Source of the DNA: Cephalopachus bancanus
Lineage: Eukaryota; Chordata; Mammalia; Primates; Tarsiidae
Assembly: GCA_027257055.1 (NCBI GenBank)
Contig: JAPVLO010000983.1
Location: 285,748 to 349,747, forward strand
DNA: 64,000 nucleotides
Direction: 5' to 3'
Part shown: positions 1 through 10,218 of the stretch, piece after piece
Layout of the letters: every line of letters starts with the position of its first letter
Position numbering within the stretch: the stretch's first letter is position 1
Translations under genes and position numbers: made by a program
Notes under the pieces: model-generated
Databases searched by the model: none
Told to the model about the DNA's origin: nothing
What the model saw: only the letters and a program-made list of their open reading frames with translations

Positions 1-80
1 TTGCTAATCTTCAGGGAAATGCAAATCAAAACCACAATGAGATGTCATCTCACCCCAGTTAGAATGACTGTCATTAAGAA

Positions 81-130
81 GACTCCAGCCTGGGCGACGG
101 AGTGAGACTGACTCAAAAAAAAAAAGTCAA
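81..130 (+). mobile_element. Short Alu right-end fragment
   Basis: About 45 bases matching the end of an Alu right arm ('gactccagcctgggcgacgg'), followed by an A-run. It sits inside the L1 relic, whose homology resumes afterwards, so it looks like a strongly 5'-truncated Alu insertion. Confidence 0.7.
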
Positions 131-404
131 AAAATAAAAAAATAACAGATGTCGGTGAGGATGCAGAGAAAAGAGAACTCTTAGACACTGTTTGTGTGAA
201 TGTAAATTAGCACAACCACGATGGAATAGTGTGGAGATTTCTCAAAAAACTAAGAATAGATCTACCATATGACCCAGCAACACCACTACTAGGTATCTAT
301 GCAAAGAAAAAGTCAGTACATATCAAAGGGATACCTGCACTCACATGTTTATCACAGCACTATTCTTAATAGCAAAGATATAGAATCAACCTAAGTGTCC
401 ATCG

Positions 405-540
405 GCAGATATATGTGGTATATACACACAATAGAATACTATTTGGCTATTTAAAATATGTGGTATATACACACAATAATGTGGTATATACACACAATAA
501 TGTGGTATATACACACAATAGAATACTATTGGCTATTTAA
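405..540. repeat. Local tandem repeat (~22-bp unit) inside L1
   Basis: The block 'gtggtatatacacacaata' recurs four times within 130 bases of the L1 ORF2 tail. Part of the L1 sequence (the 'gaatactat..ggctattt' segment) is present twice, so the element expanded after insertion. Confidence 0.8.
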
Positions 541-838
541 AAAAATAAGAATCTGTCATTTGCAGCCACATGGATAGGCCTGGAGGTCACTGTGTTAAAT
601 GAAATAAACCATGCACAGAAAGACAAACATTGCATGTTCTCACTCATATATGGTAGCTAAAAAACTTTATAGTGGTAGAATGATAAATATCAGTGACTGG
701 GAAGGGTGGGAGAGGAGTTGGGAGGGGGGATAAAGAGAGTTTGGTTATGGGTACAAACTTACAGTCAGAAGAAATAAGTTCTAATGTTTGGTAGCAGACT
801 AGGGTAACTAGAGTTTGCAACAATATTTTGTATATTTC

Positions 839-1135
839 TTTTTTTTTTTTTTTTTTTGAGTTGGAGTCTCACTCTGTTGCCCAGACTGGAGGGCAGTGGC
901 GGCTCCCGGCCACCGCAGCCTCGACCTACTGGACTCCGGCGATCCTTCCACCTCAGCCTTCCAAGTAGCTGGAACTACAGGCGCGTGCTACCACGCCCGG
1001 CTAATTTTTTGATTTATTGTAGCGATGAAGTCTCGCCAAGTTGCCCAGGTGGGTCTTGAACCCGCGGGCTCAGGCAATCCACTCACCTCAGCCTCCCCAA
1101 AGTGTGGGATTACAGGCTGAGCCACCGAGCCTGGC
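839..1135 (-). mobile_element. Alu, full length, minus
   Basis: Reverse-complement dimeric Alu beginning with a T-run and ending 'accgagcctggc'. It is flanked by an 11-bp target-site duplication TTGTATATTTC (828-838 and 1136-1146). It carries the lineage-specific wording 'gatttattgtag' and 'gagttggagtctcac'. Confidence 0.93.
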
Positions 1136-1359
1136 TTGTATATTTCAAAGTAATTAGAAGACAGAACTTGAAATGATACCAAAACATAAAGATGGTAAAT
1201 ACTCAAGGTGATGGATACTCCAAATACCCTGACTTGATCATTAAACATTCTGTGTATGTAACAATCACATGTACCCCCCATAAATTTGTAAAATATTATT
1301 TATCAATAAAAATAACGTGGTAAAATACTGTATAGAAAAATATCTGGTAGCAAATATAT

Positions 1360-1612
1360 CAGTCTTTATTGAGAATCTACTGTGCTCTAGGTACCATAGT
1401 ACATGTTTCCTTTTCACACACATCATCTCATATAGATCTCCCAACAGCCTTGTGAGGTAGATAGGTGTCTAGCCCTTTTTTGCAGATGAGGAAATAACTT
1501 GCTGATGGTCCCTCAGCAAGTAAGGGGCAGAGCTGGTATTTGAACCCTAGCTTTGTCTGCTCTAAAACCTATGTTCTTTCTAACCACAATATCTGCATCT
1601 GCAGATATAAAA
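1360..1612 (-). repeat. MIR-type ancient SINE
   Basis: Antisense MIR core and flanks: 'caacagccttgtgaggtag', 'cagatgaggaaataactt' and 'agagctggtatttgaaccc' occur in the expected order. It is diverged and non-coding. Confidence 0.8.
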
Positions 1613-1954
1613 TAGGCTGCTATTTTGAAGTAAACATTGACCTTGTTAAATAGGTAATATAGCCACATGGCTCAAAACCTCAAAAGCATAAAAAGTTACA
1701 CAGTAAAATGTCTCCCTCCCACCCCCACTTCCACACTCACGCCCACTTAGTTCCTTCCCAAAGAACCATTGTTAATAGTTTCTTTATGCATATAAAGCAA
1801 ATGTTAGTATAGCTTCTTATCTCCCCCCTTTTAATATATTGGGTAGCATATTATGCCCACTGTTCCCTCCATTGCTTTTTAAATACATTTAGCAATATAT
1901 TTATAAGTCTTTCTAAATACTACACAATTTATTTAAATAAAAAAACCTTTATAA

Positions 1955-2065
1955 AATAAGTAGCACAGGGACTGGCACATGGTAAGTGTTTGTCCAGGGT
2001 CAGAAAGCCAAAATGTGGAGAAGCTGGGATTTGAACTCAGGTCCATGGCCTCTGCTCTCTGTAGC
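1955..2065 (-). repeat. MIR fragment
   Basis: 'gactggcacatggtaagtgtttg' type wording followed by 'gaagctgggatttgaactca' matches a partial antisense MIR with an internal deletion. Confidence 0.55.
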
Positions 2066-2394
2066 TATTCATCTATCTCTTTTTAAGGTGTACAAAGAAA
2101 AGATAGTGCTGACAAGAGTTGAAAGAGCCTTCTTTGTGATTATCTTCAGATAACTCAGGCAGCATGTCTAGCTTGCCAGGGTTGATCAAGCTGTGAGGAA
2201 AGCAGCAGCCCTGCAGATGGCAAGCTTCAGAAAAGGGCTTCTGCCTCCAAGTAGGATCAGGATAAGGGCATGACAGAAAGTGCAAGATGAGCGAAAATAT
2301 AGCAAATGACATTGCAGCGTGCTCTAAAATAATGATTTTTAAAAAAACTGTCCAGCTCTTCTTTTCTTAAACAGTGAGTTATATTTTTGATGAA

Positions 2395-2600
2395 AGAGAT
2401 GGACTGAACATGGCTTTGGAGTCAGACTGAGTTTAAATTCCTGCTGTGCCACCTCTGAACTCTGAGTCTGCATTGAACTTTCCCGAGCTTACTTTCCTGA
2501 TCTGTAAAATGGAGAATAATAAATCAGTTCCATAGGGCTGTTGTGAGAATCAAATGAAATGGCATGGGTAAAATATCTAGCCCTGTGAATGATATTCCCT
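2395..2600 (+). repeat. MIR
   Basis: Sense MIR: 'ctttggagtcagactgag', 'tgatctgtaaaatggagaa' and 'gggctgttgtgagaatcaaa' in order. Confidence 0.8.
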
Positions 2601-4140
2601 AAGTCAGTGCCGGAGCTTGAGTCACCATCTCATACCTCTTCAACATACTGTGGTTTCCAGCATGAGTTTTGAGCATGTGACTGTGACACATGACTGCCAT
2701 CTGTAGACACCACCCAAATTATGGAAAGCTCTTAAGCACTACAGTTGCAGTGCTATTGATTATGAGGTCACAAAGATATTACATGTGAGGCTGGGACCTC
2801 AGATTGTACTTTTCCTGTCCACTCCCTCTCCTTCATCATTGAAAACCTTACTCAATTCATTTTATGCCCTGTGACTAAGTCCCAAAGAGAGCCATGAGAC
2901 ACTAGACCCTCATACCAAAGGCTACTATGTAGCTTACATTTTTCTAAAGGGCTTTATGCTCATTTAAAAATAACCAATGAAGAAGGTTAGTATTAATGAT
3001 AGGGCTGCTAGACCCTGTGAAAATACCTGTTGCATCTGTTGCTTTTTTCTACCCACCTCTCCCCTGTATAGTCTCCACAATATGACTTCTGTTCCCAGGA
3101 TGCCAATGGTCAGCATCTACTTTTTATATGGCTTTGTGGGTATGACATACATAGCGCCTTCTGTTAAATAGATAACTATTTTGTTGAGGGTAATAAAAGT
3201 AAACCAAAGAGGCAGTGCATAATGAAGGCCAAATGAGTGGTCTAGACAATAAACATTTATTTCAGAAGATGTACATAGGAAGTAATCAATATTCAGTGAG
3301 AGAATAAATGGGTTAGGGAAAGCTCAGTGTGGGCTGACACAGTTGGGAGTAGAGCAGCCTGTCTGAAGCACAGATTTCATGTGGGGGAAACAGATAAGAA
3401 GGCTGCAAAGCTAGGCTGAGGCCAGATTCTGATTAAAAATGGTCATAGTGGGCCACTAGGTTTGGGGGAGAGAGAAACATGAGCCAGAGAATCCAGTTAG
3501 AGGCAACTGGATTAATAAAAGAAAATGAGAGGTCTTGGTGACAGGTGAAAAGTAATGAGGGAAAAGGGGTTGTTAAAGGTGATGAGGATGACATTAAGGT
3601 ATGTTGAAATCTAAGTAACTAAGGGAATGATGGTACCATTATCAGAAGTAGGAAGGTCAGCTGGTAGAACATTTTTCAGGCAAGGTGAAAGATATTTGCT
3701 TCAGATATCTCCAAATGGAAGTATCTAGCAGCAGATGGAGATGTAGTCTGGGAGATCAGGAGAAACAGATCCATATTGTCCAAAATTCAGATCCCAGTCT
3801 CATTCTCTCTATTGTCACTTCTGGAGAGTTCCTCTCCTTTTTTAGTTTCAGCTATGATCAGAATAGTGATATGCCATGGAACAAAAGGGGATTAAGACGA
3901 AAGGGATGTGCTCACTGCCACTAGGAGACTGAGGAGACTGAAGCTTAAGAAAAGGTCATGTGATTTCATCATTGGGAGAGAACTGTTTTCTTCAAGAGAT
4001 GTCATTTCAGCTTGGAGATTTGTGGGTGGGTGGGAAACAGATTGTAGGCAGTTTAGGAGTTAGTTGAGACAGAGACAGTGAATGTGAACCCTTTGGCCAT
4101 GAGAAGATGGGTAGAAGGTTGCTAGAAAGGCGCATAAAGG
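2601..4140. other. SRPX2 intronic sequence, no gene seen
   Basis: No exon with splice sites and no recognised protein similarity on either strand. The 3550-4140 part reads like a very old interspersed repeat ('ctccaaatggaagtatctagcagcagatgg' type wording), but I cannot name the family. Confidence 0.5.
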
Positions 4141-4149
4141 AGCCCAAGC

Positions 4150-5485
4150 TCTGATCATTTCTCTATTAAAACTATTTTCTCAATGGTCACCATTTACCTC
4201 CCTATTGCAAACTGAAATATTTCCCCTCAATTTGATCTCTTTGTAATATTGGACACAGTTGATCTCTTACCCCTTCCTTTCTTGAAAACTTTTTTTGTGG
4301 CTTCTGTAATATGACAAGACACTACCCTTATTTCCTCCTACATGACTGACCACTGATCCTTTTTCCCTTGCTCACGTCTCTTCTACTTGTTTCTGTAAAC
4401 GTGTTCTAAGGCTCTGATCTTGGTCCTCTGCTCCCTCAGACAGCTCATCCACCTAAGCTGATGACTCACAAAGCTCCATTTTTCCACTTCCAACTGCCTA
4501 TAGGGCATCTTCACCAAATCAGTTTTCTTTTTTAACGCTGACTTTCTGAGAGAGATTTCACAGTTCTCCCAGGTGACTGAATGCTTTCAGACATCAATTT
4601 CTTCCTTAGCCCCTTGGTATATCAGATCTGCACTAAGTCTTGTCATCTTTTTCTTTAAAATATCTCTGGGGTTCATCCTTACTCTCCATTTCTTTGCCAC
4701 TACCCTCAATCATCTCTAGCCAATGTTTCTATAATTGGTTCCTGGAGAGTCTCCCTGGATCAGGCTTCAACCCTCCTGCGTCCCTGCTTTCTGTACAGAA
4801 AAACATAACCAGGTTAATGTTCTGAAATGAACATTTACTGTGTCACTCTTCTGTGCAAAAACATGATAGCTCCTTAGAGCTTCTAGCACAATGGCTAAAC
4901 TCTTCTGTATGGCTTGCACAGCACAGAAACAGAGAATCAGAAAAGGTAGAGATATTAGCTATCATTTGGCCTAACTTTCCTTTTAATTCAGGAATAGCTA
5001 TTCAGAATTCTTCACAGATAGTCCTCCTGCCTCTCCTTAAAGGGTCCTTGTATCATAAAACTTTTCTTAATCTCACTTCACTTTTTAACTTTCTTTTCTA
5101 CTACTCTCTTCACATTCCATCTCCTTTAGTCAGACTGGTTTCTCCTTAGCACCCTCCTCTACCAGGTTTGTTCTTACCTCCATATCTTTGGCCATCTGCT
5201 TTGTCAAATGCCCTCCCTTCCCTTTTCTAGTACTAAAAATCCCACCCATCATTCTAGACCTAGCTTGAATGCCATCTTTCACAACTCCTTTCCTGACTTC
5301 TTGTCTTAACTCCTATTGCATTTACTGCTACCACATAGCTTCACACTTAATTACCCTACATCTGCTAATTTTAATTCCCCTTCCCCCAACAGCATGCAGG
5401 CTCCTTAAGCAGGACAAAACCCTATCTTACCTTGCACAGGATTAGGCATAGAGTAAGTACTCAGTCAATACTTAATATTTAATAA
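4150..5485 (+). mobile_element. LINE-2 (L2), 3' half
   Basis: Long diverged L2 in sense orientation. Recognisable L2 reverse-transcriptase-region phrases appear in order: 'tattggacacagttgatctc', 'gctgatgactcacaaa', 'caactgcctatagggcatctt'. They are followed by the L2 3' end, 'gcatagagtaagtactcagt' before an AT-rich tail. No open frame survives. Confidence 0.82.
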
Positions 5486-5489
5486 TATG

Positions 5490-5580
5490 GGTAACCCTCG
5501 GGCTAGAGCGGTGAGGTCATACAGCAAGTCAGTAACCAAGTTTGTGAGTAGAAATCACAACTCCTGATTCCCTGTGATGC
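5490..5580 (-). repeat. MIR fragment (possible)
   Basis: 'gtgaggtcatacagcaagtcagtaac' type wording followed by 'gtagaaatcacaactcctga' resembles the tRNA-proximal part of an antisense MIR. Confidence 0.45.
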
Positions 5581-5685
5581 ACTGTTGGCACATATGAGCC
5601 AAGCCTGATGAGACTGCTTCAGGGAAGGGCCTAGGTCTTAGACCAGAATAGAGCCTTTCTAAGCCTAAGAAGCAAGGAGGATTAC

Positions 5686-5766
5686 CTCCGTAGTCTAAAG
5701 CAGGGGCCCGTGGGACCTCTTCTGCATATACTTCATTGTAGCTTTCATCTGGATAGTAGCCCGAAC
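5686..5766 (-). CDS. SRPX2: SRPX2 coding exon (second coding exon)
   Basis: An 81-nt exon, acceptor CTAG ending at 5767 and donor GTAAT starting at 5685. Its phases (2 nt completing a Gly codon, 26 codons, 1 nt over) join perfectly to the exon at 10136-10217. The translation contains [16 protein letters not shown] and APALDYG, the acidic Tyr-rich linker between the SRPX2 signal peptide and the first sushi domain. SRPX2 is a secreted sushi-repeat/HYR-domain protein of about 465 residues, a ligand of the urokinase receptor with roles in angiogenesis and synapse formation. The exons for the sushi, HYR and C-terminal domains must lie to the left of base 1; I found none in 1-5685. The residue after ALDY is Gly here; I recall Arg in human, which would be one substitution. 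Confidence 0.95.
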
Positions 5767-7255
5767 CTAGAATGAAGAAGACAATATCAAGATGGTGTCT
5801 TGATTTCTCATTCGAGTCCTTCCCAACATTACGACCACCTCCCATCCATCTTTGTGTCTTCCTGAAGACATAGTGATCCATGTCCTGGGTGGGGACTCAG
5901 GTAAATATGGAAAAAAAATGAGCTTCTTGACCATTTATTAAGCTGAATTTTAAATGACCAATGTTATTGATGCAACACATGAATCTTGGCGAGACACTGA
6001 TGACTAAGCTCTGAGAATGGACTGTGGTCCTGAGTAGGAGGAAAAATAGAGTTGCAGTGTCTTTCTTCTAGTGGCAGTCCTGCTCACAATCCTTAGAGGG
6101 AAAAACAATAACTCAAACTCCCACTAGCCTACAGGGCACAAGCCTTTTTGCCATTGGATCGCCATTGCTGGGGTAAAAGCCAGACCAGAGAGTGATGGCA
6201 CAAAAGGTAAGGGGAAATAAGAACAGTTTCGTGAGCACTCTGACCTGATTTGAAGAACAGAGAAGTCAGAGTCCTTTGGATAAATTTCCTGTCTCTCTAA
6301 TCAGCAGGAGCTTTAGCAGGGAGCTGCTGAGCTAGAGAACATTCTTAGTCTACCTCCATCCAGTTAAGCGGTCCAGTCCCTGGTGGAGGCAGGTCTGCAG
6401 CTGTCTAGGAGACTAAACAGTATGTTCCACCAGACGGCAGGAAATCAGTCATGAATACGAACTAATTGGAAAACAACTTGGTCCTTTCCAGAGCGAAGTT
6501 TCCGGAAGCCCTCATTCCAGCCTCCCTGAGCCCTAATGCACACACAGGAATAGGGCAGCCAGCAGTGCTGGAGTCAGAAGACAATTCCCCATTTCCAGGA
6601 GAGGGTGTGCTTCCAGGACAGGGCTGGGTTTTAGTGCTGAAGCCCTTTGGCCTGTGTAAACACTCAGTCCACAGGCTTGCCTGCCTCTTCTCTGGGAAGA
6701 GGCACAGGGCCCCTTGCAATAAAGGGTGGAGCAGAGGGCTAGATGATGAAGCTTCTCCGTTTCCCACAAGCCCAGACTGGGAGTGGGGGTGGGGTGGGGT
6801 GTTGGGAAACCAGTCCAACTTGGTGAACTAGGGAATGAATCAAATTGAAAGTTTGCCTTATGAAATCATGTTCTCTTTGGTTTGCCCTCATTCCAGGGAA
6901 AATAGTTTATTTTTCTGCTTTCCCCCCCTTTTTTTTCTTTTCTATTTTCCCATTTCAGCTCTTCTTCTGGCTTCCTTTATTTCTCCTTAAGACTCATCTT
7001 CCCTGCTCTCTCTTTTCCCACATGAGAGGCTTCTTCATTGGGGGCATGAAATTGTCAGCTGTTTCAGTTCAGTATTAGCCTTAAAGCCTCACAGCTCCTG
7101 TAAGCAGGAGGCCAGATGTGTGTGTGATTCCCTAAAGCATTACATCTTCCCACTCTTGTTACATAGCTAGCTTGTGAAGAAATGCTCAGCAGGGAGCAAA
7201 CGGTTGTATACCAAAAGGGAAAACTGGAGTGTCAGAGACCCATGGCTGAATAACA
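5767..7255. other. SRPX2 intron, right-hand neighbour of the 5686 exon
   Basis: Includes a T-rich tract just 5' of the acceptor and a GC-richer patch at 6460-6830 that is open in both directions by chance. No splice-bounded exon, RNA gene or named repeat seen. Confidence 0.5.
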
Positions 7256-7257
7256 CT

Positions 7258-7515
7258 AACAACAACAATGACAACAATGACTGCTGCTATCACTCAGCTC
7301 TACTCTGTGTTTAAGAACATTACAAATGTTAGCTCATTATGTCACCATAATGTCTCAGTGGAGTATATACTACTTAAAACTCTCCAATGTGCAGACAAAG
7401 AAGCAGGATCAGAGGAATCAAGGGAGTTGCTCAAGGTCTCCCAGCTAATAAGTAGCAGAGTGGGCATTCTAGCCCAGGTCTGTTTGACACTTAGACACCA
7501 AACACACTCTACTGA
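7258..7515 (-). repeat. MIR
   Basis: Antisense MIR: 'attacaaatgttagctcatt', 'gagttgctcaaggtctccca' and 'gtagcagagtgggcattcta' in order. It lies in SRPX2 intron 2. Confidence 0.75.
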
Positions 7516-9549
7516 AGATGGTGGTTAGGGGAGAGCTTCTGACAATGTCCAGCTGGTGTACAAATCTGAAATCTTTCTTGCAATCTGGCTTTTTACTCTG
7601 TGTGTGTGGGATTGAAGACCACCAAGCATTTTACATCATTCCAGAATTATAGGGGATGTGGGACAACGAAGGAAAAATTCAGTCAGATAATTACAGTCTC
7701 CATCAGGGCGCAGAGGGAGCTGGACTAGTGCCAAGTTTGCTTTGTGACCGGAATGGGCTTGGACCATCTTGACATTTTAAACCTTTCTGTTTCTGCTCTT
7801 TGCCTGTCTTTGGGTATATATATATATATTTTTACAAATGTTGGGACGATGAGGTGGAAGTATAAGAATAAGACCAGGGGACACACTCCCTACATTACTC
7901 TACCTACTTGTTCCCCTTCAGATCTGGAAGAGAGGGCTTTGGCAGCACTCTTCAGTTCCTTTAGATCAAGCAGTGATTGGTTACTGTGTGGTACGTTACT
8001 GAGTTTCTCCAATCTCCATAGCATGGTTAGGCCCTCTAAGCACTACCTTTCACAAAGGTATGGTTGAAAATGTCTGATAGTTGAAGACTATTTTTAGGTC
8101 CACATTAATGCTTGACTTATGCTGACAAATGCAGTCTGACTTCCAGAGCTATACAGATATGCCAATATGTACTTTTAACCCATTCTTTGTTTTATTTATA
8201 TTCTTAACCCTTCCCAACCCCTGCTGATTATTCCTAGACCCTTTTTCTGATTCGCCCTGAATCCACAGTTGGCTGCTTTCCTTGTGCCATGCCCATTTCA
8301 GGACAAAGGTATAGAAGTGGGAAAAACAAACAAACAAAAGCAAACAAATAAAAAAACCAAAACCAAAAAACAATCCTGGATGCATAAAGAGTGTTCAATA
8401 AATATTTGTTGAATGAATGAATGAATGAATGAACAAATGCATGGAGGCAAGCCCAGCAGCTGAGTTAGCAATGTAGGAGAGGATCATTGGCACTTCAAAT
8501 GTCTCTCATCATGTAGCCTCCTAAGAATAGAAGAGGGCAGAATGAACAGATTTGCAGAACTGTCAGAGACCTTACTAACCTGGGCTCCTCAAAAGGAGTG
8601 GTGACCCTGGTGATTAATGTGGAGGTGGGGAGTGCCGTCTTTGCAAACAACTCTCTGAGAACCTCAAATGAATCTAAATTATAAAAAAACAAAAAACTGC
8701 CCAGTTCTCAGGACTCCAGCAGCTCAGGCTTCCATCCTGGGAAATGTAAAGGCCATGCATGCCATGAGATTTCATACAGGTGTTCAAAATTGGGCTTTGA
8801 GCCGTCTAATCTCCACTCCTTTAGTCCTGTGGTCTTTGGCTAGGTTCCGGTCTTTGAACTGAAGCTAAGGGGAGGTTGTGAAGGACAGCTGCATATTATC
8901 TCCTGGAGACTTGGGGCTCCTTTAACCCCAAACAGCATGTACTCTGCCAAGGGCTTGACTTGAATTTTTTCATCTCAGTGTCAGCCCTTGTGCTTCACCC
9001 CCTACAAAGCCAGGTTAAGCCAGAGAGGGGAAGAAGTTTGCATATTTGTTTGAAAGCTTGATGCAGCTGTTCCAGACAAACAGAGTTACTGCCAAAGGCC
9101 TCCACCAGGAGCTAAGGGCATGTGGAAAATTTTAGCCGCAATGACTGTGGCTGTGATGGGAGCAGTTTGTTATTTACACTTCTCTGGATATTTTCCTAAC
9201 CCCATTGGTTGGGCCTGTCTCCTTCCCTCACTCCCCCAGCCCCTGTGAGGGCAGACACTGCAGGCCACAGAATATTCTTAGCACTTGGAATGCCAACTGG
9301 GCCCCATCAAAAACCTCTGTATTCAGCTTCATTATCCCTCTCCTCACTGAGCCTGTTCTCTTAGGCTCCCTACGTCTCCAGGGGTAAAGGGTTAAATGTT
9401 CAGGAATTCAGAAATCTCTATTCCATCTGAAGTAAATTAACAAGTGAGGAGAAACTGGGGAATTCCTGATAAAGAGAATGCAATCTGTATTATTATTAAC
9501 AGTTTTGGCAGAAAGGGGCTATAAAAGCCTCCTTTTATAAATAAGGTCA
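7516..9549. other. SRPX2 intron, mostly unassigned
   Basis: No exon seen. 8385-8440 is an L2/MIR-like tail ('gttcaataaatatttgttg') ending in a short GAAT repeat. A TA run lies at about 7817-7830 and an AAAC-rich tract at 8325-8370. Confidence 0.5.
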
Positions 9550-9686
9550 GGGAGGGAGGGAAGGAGGGACGGAGGGAGGGAAGGAGGGACGGAGGGAGGG
9601 AAGGAGGGAGGGAGGGAGGGAAGGAGGGACGGAGGGAGGGAAGGAGGGAGGGAGGGAGGGAGGGAAGGAGGGATGGAGGGAGGAAG
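9550..9686. repeat. GGGA-rich minisatellite with 20-bp higher-order unit
   Basis: The unit GGAGGGAGGGAAGGAGGGAC (last base C or G) repeats about six times from 9551, then becomes irregular to 9686. The plus strand has dozens of GGG runs and the minus strand is a polypyrimidine tract. It lies in SRPX2 intron 2, about 450 bases 3' (in gene sense) of the start-codon exon. Confidence 0.95.
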
Positions 9687-10135
9687 TCTGATGGATTCTT
9701 GTTTCCCTTGAATAGATTGTCTCCCTTATTTTTTCTAAGTCCTATTTTTGTTGTCTTGACAAGGTTATTTGTCTCATAAAGGAATTAAGATTAATAAAGA
9801 TTTGAATCATAAAGGAATTCATATTAGAAAGTGGTTTTTAGGAAACTGAGTACAGAAGTAGGTGAGACAATGGTCTCAAAGGCTATGTTGTTCAATCTTC
9901 TTGTTTTTGTGCTGGTGTAGTCCATTTTCAAATAGCTCTTGTTAGGGCCTCAAAAGCCTCCCTTGGCAGTCTGTTGCAATGTTTAACCATCTTTATTGTC
10001 CTTTAATAGTTCTTCTCTGTATCTATGATAGAGATCTCTCATTGTAGTCTAACTCTTCCCTCTCCAAATCTCTGTCTAGACTAGTCTAGTCTCTGCCCTT
10101 CCTGGAAATAATGGACAACAAATCCTAGAACTTAC
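9687..10135. other. SRPX2 intron 2, 5' end
   Basis: Unique-looking AT-rich sequence between the minisatellite and the start-codon exon; no feature supported. Confidence 0.5.
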
Positions 10136-10218
10136 CTGCATACCATGTTGGTGTCACTGCTGGAGTTAGGAAGAGCAGCAGAGAGAGTGCTCCTCTTTGA
10201 GTTAGTTGACTGATCATC
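10136..10218 (-). CDS. SRPX2: SRPX2 first coding exon (start codon, signal peptide)
   Basis: ATG at 10217-10215 on the minus strand opens 27 codons plus one base, ending at donor GTAAGT (10135 downward). The acceptor AG is at 10220-10219 behind a pyrimidine tract, so only one UTR base precedes the ATG. The peptide begins [17 protein letters not shown] and ends TPTWYAG, giving a short n-region, a Leu-rich hydrophobic core and a small-residue cleavage region: the SRPX2 signal peptide. The Gly codon split across the junction is completed by the exon at 5766. The start is fixed by the splice acceptor and by the family's usual N-terminus. Gene orientation is opposite to TSPAN6, as in human. Confidence 0.95.

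Larger units (their letters stand above)
1..1315 (+). mobile_element. Ancient L1 3' end (ORF2 tail plus 3'UTR), split by Alu
   Basis: Sense-strand L1 relic. Near base 15 it has the ORF2-tail wording 'aaatgcaaatcaaaaccac', followed by degenerate C-terminal ORF2 sequence, a 3'UTR and an A-rich end near 1305. Frames are broken throughout, so it is old. A 5'-truncated Alu tail interrupts it at 81-126 and a full Alu at 839-1135. The left end continues outside the window. It lies in the SRPX2 intron that follows the exon at 5686-5766. Confidence 0.85.

Noticed and set aside
6460..6831. Overlapping open frames on both strands in a GC-richer patch
   Set aside because: No splice acceptors/donors in phase with SRPX2, no recognisable protein similarity, and openness on both strands is expected by chance.
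9550..9686. Regular repeats as a CRISPR-like array
   Set aside because: No unique spacers; simple GGGA-type minisatellite in a mammalian intron.
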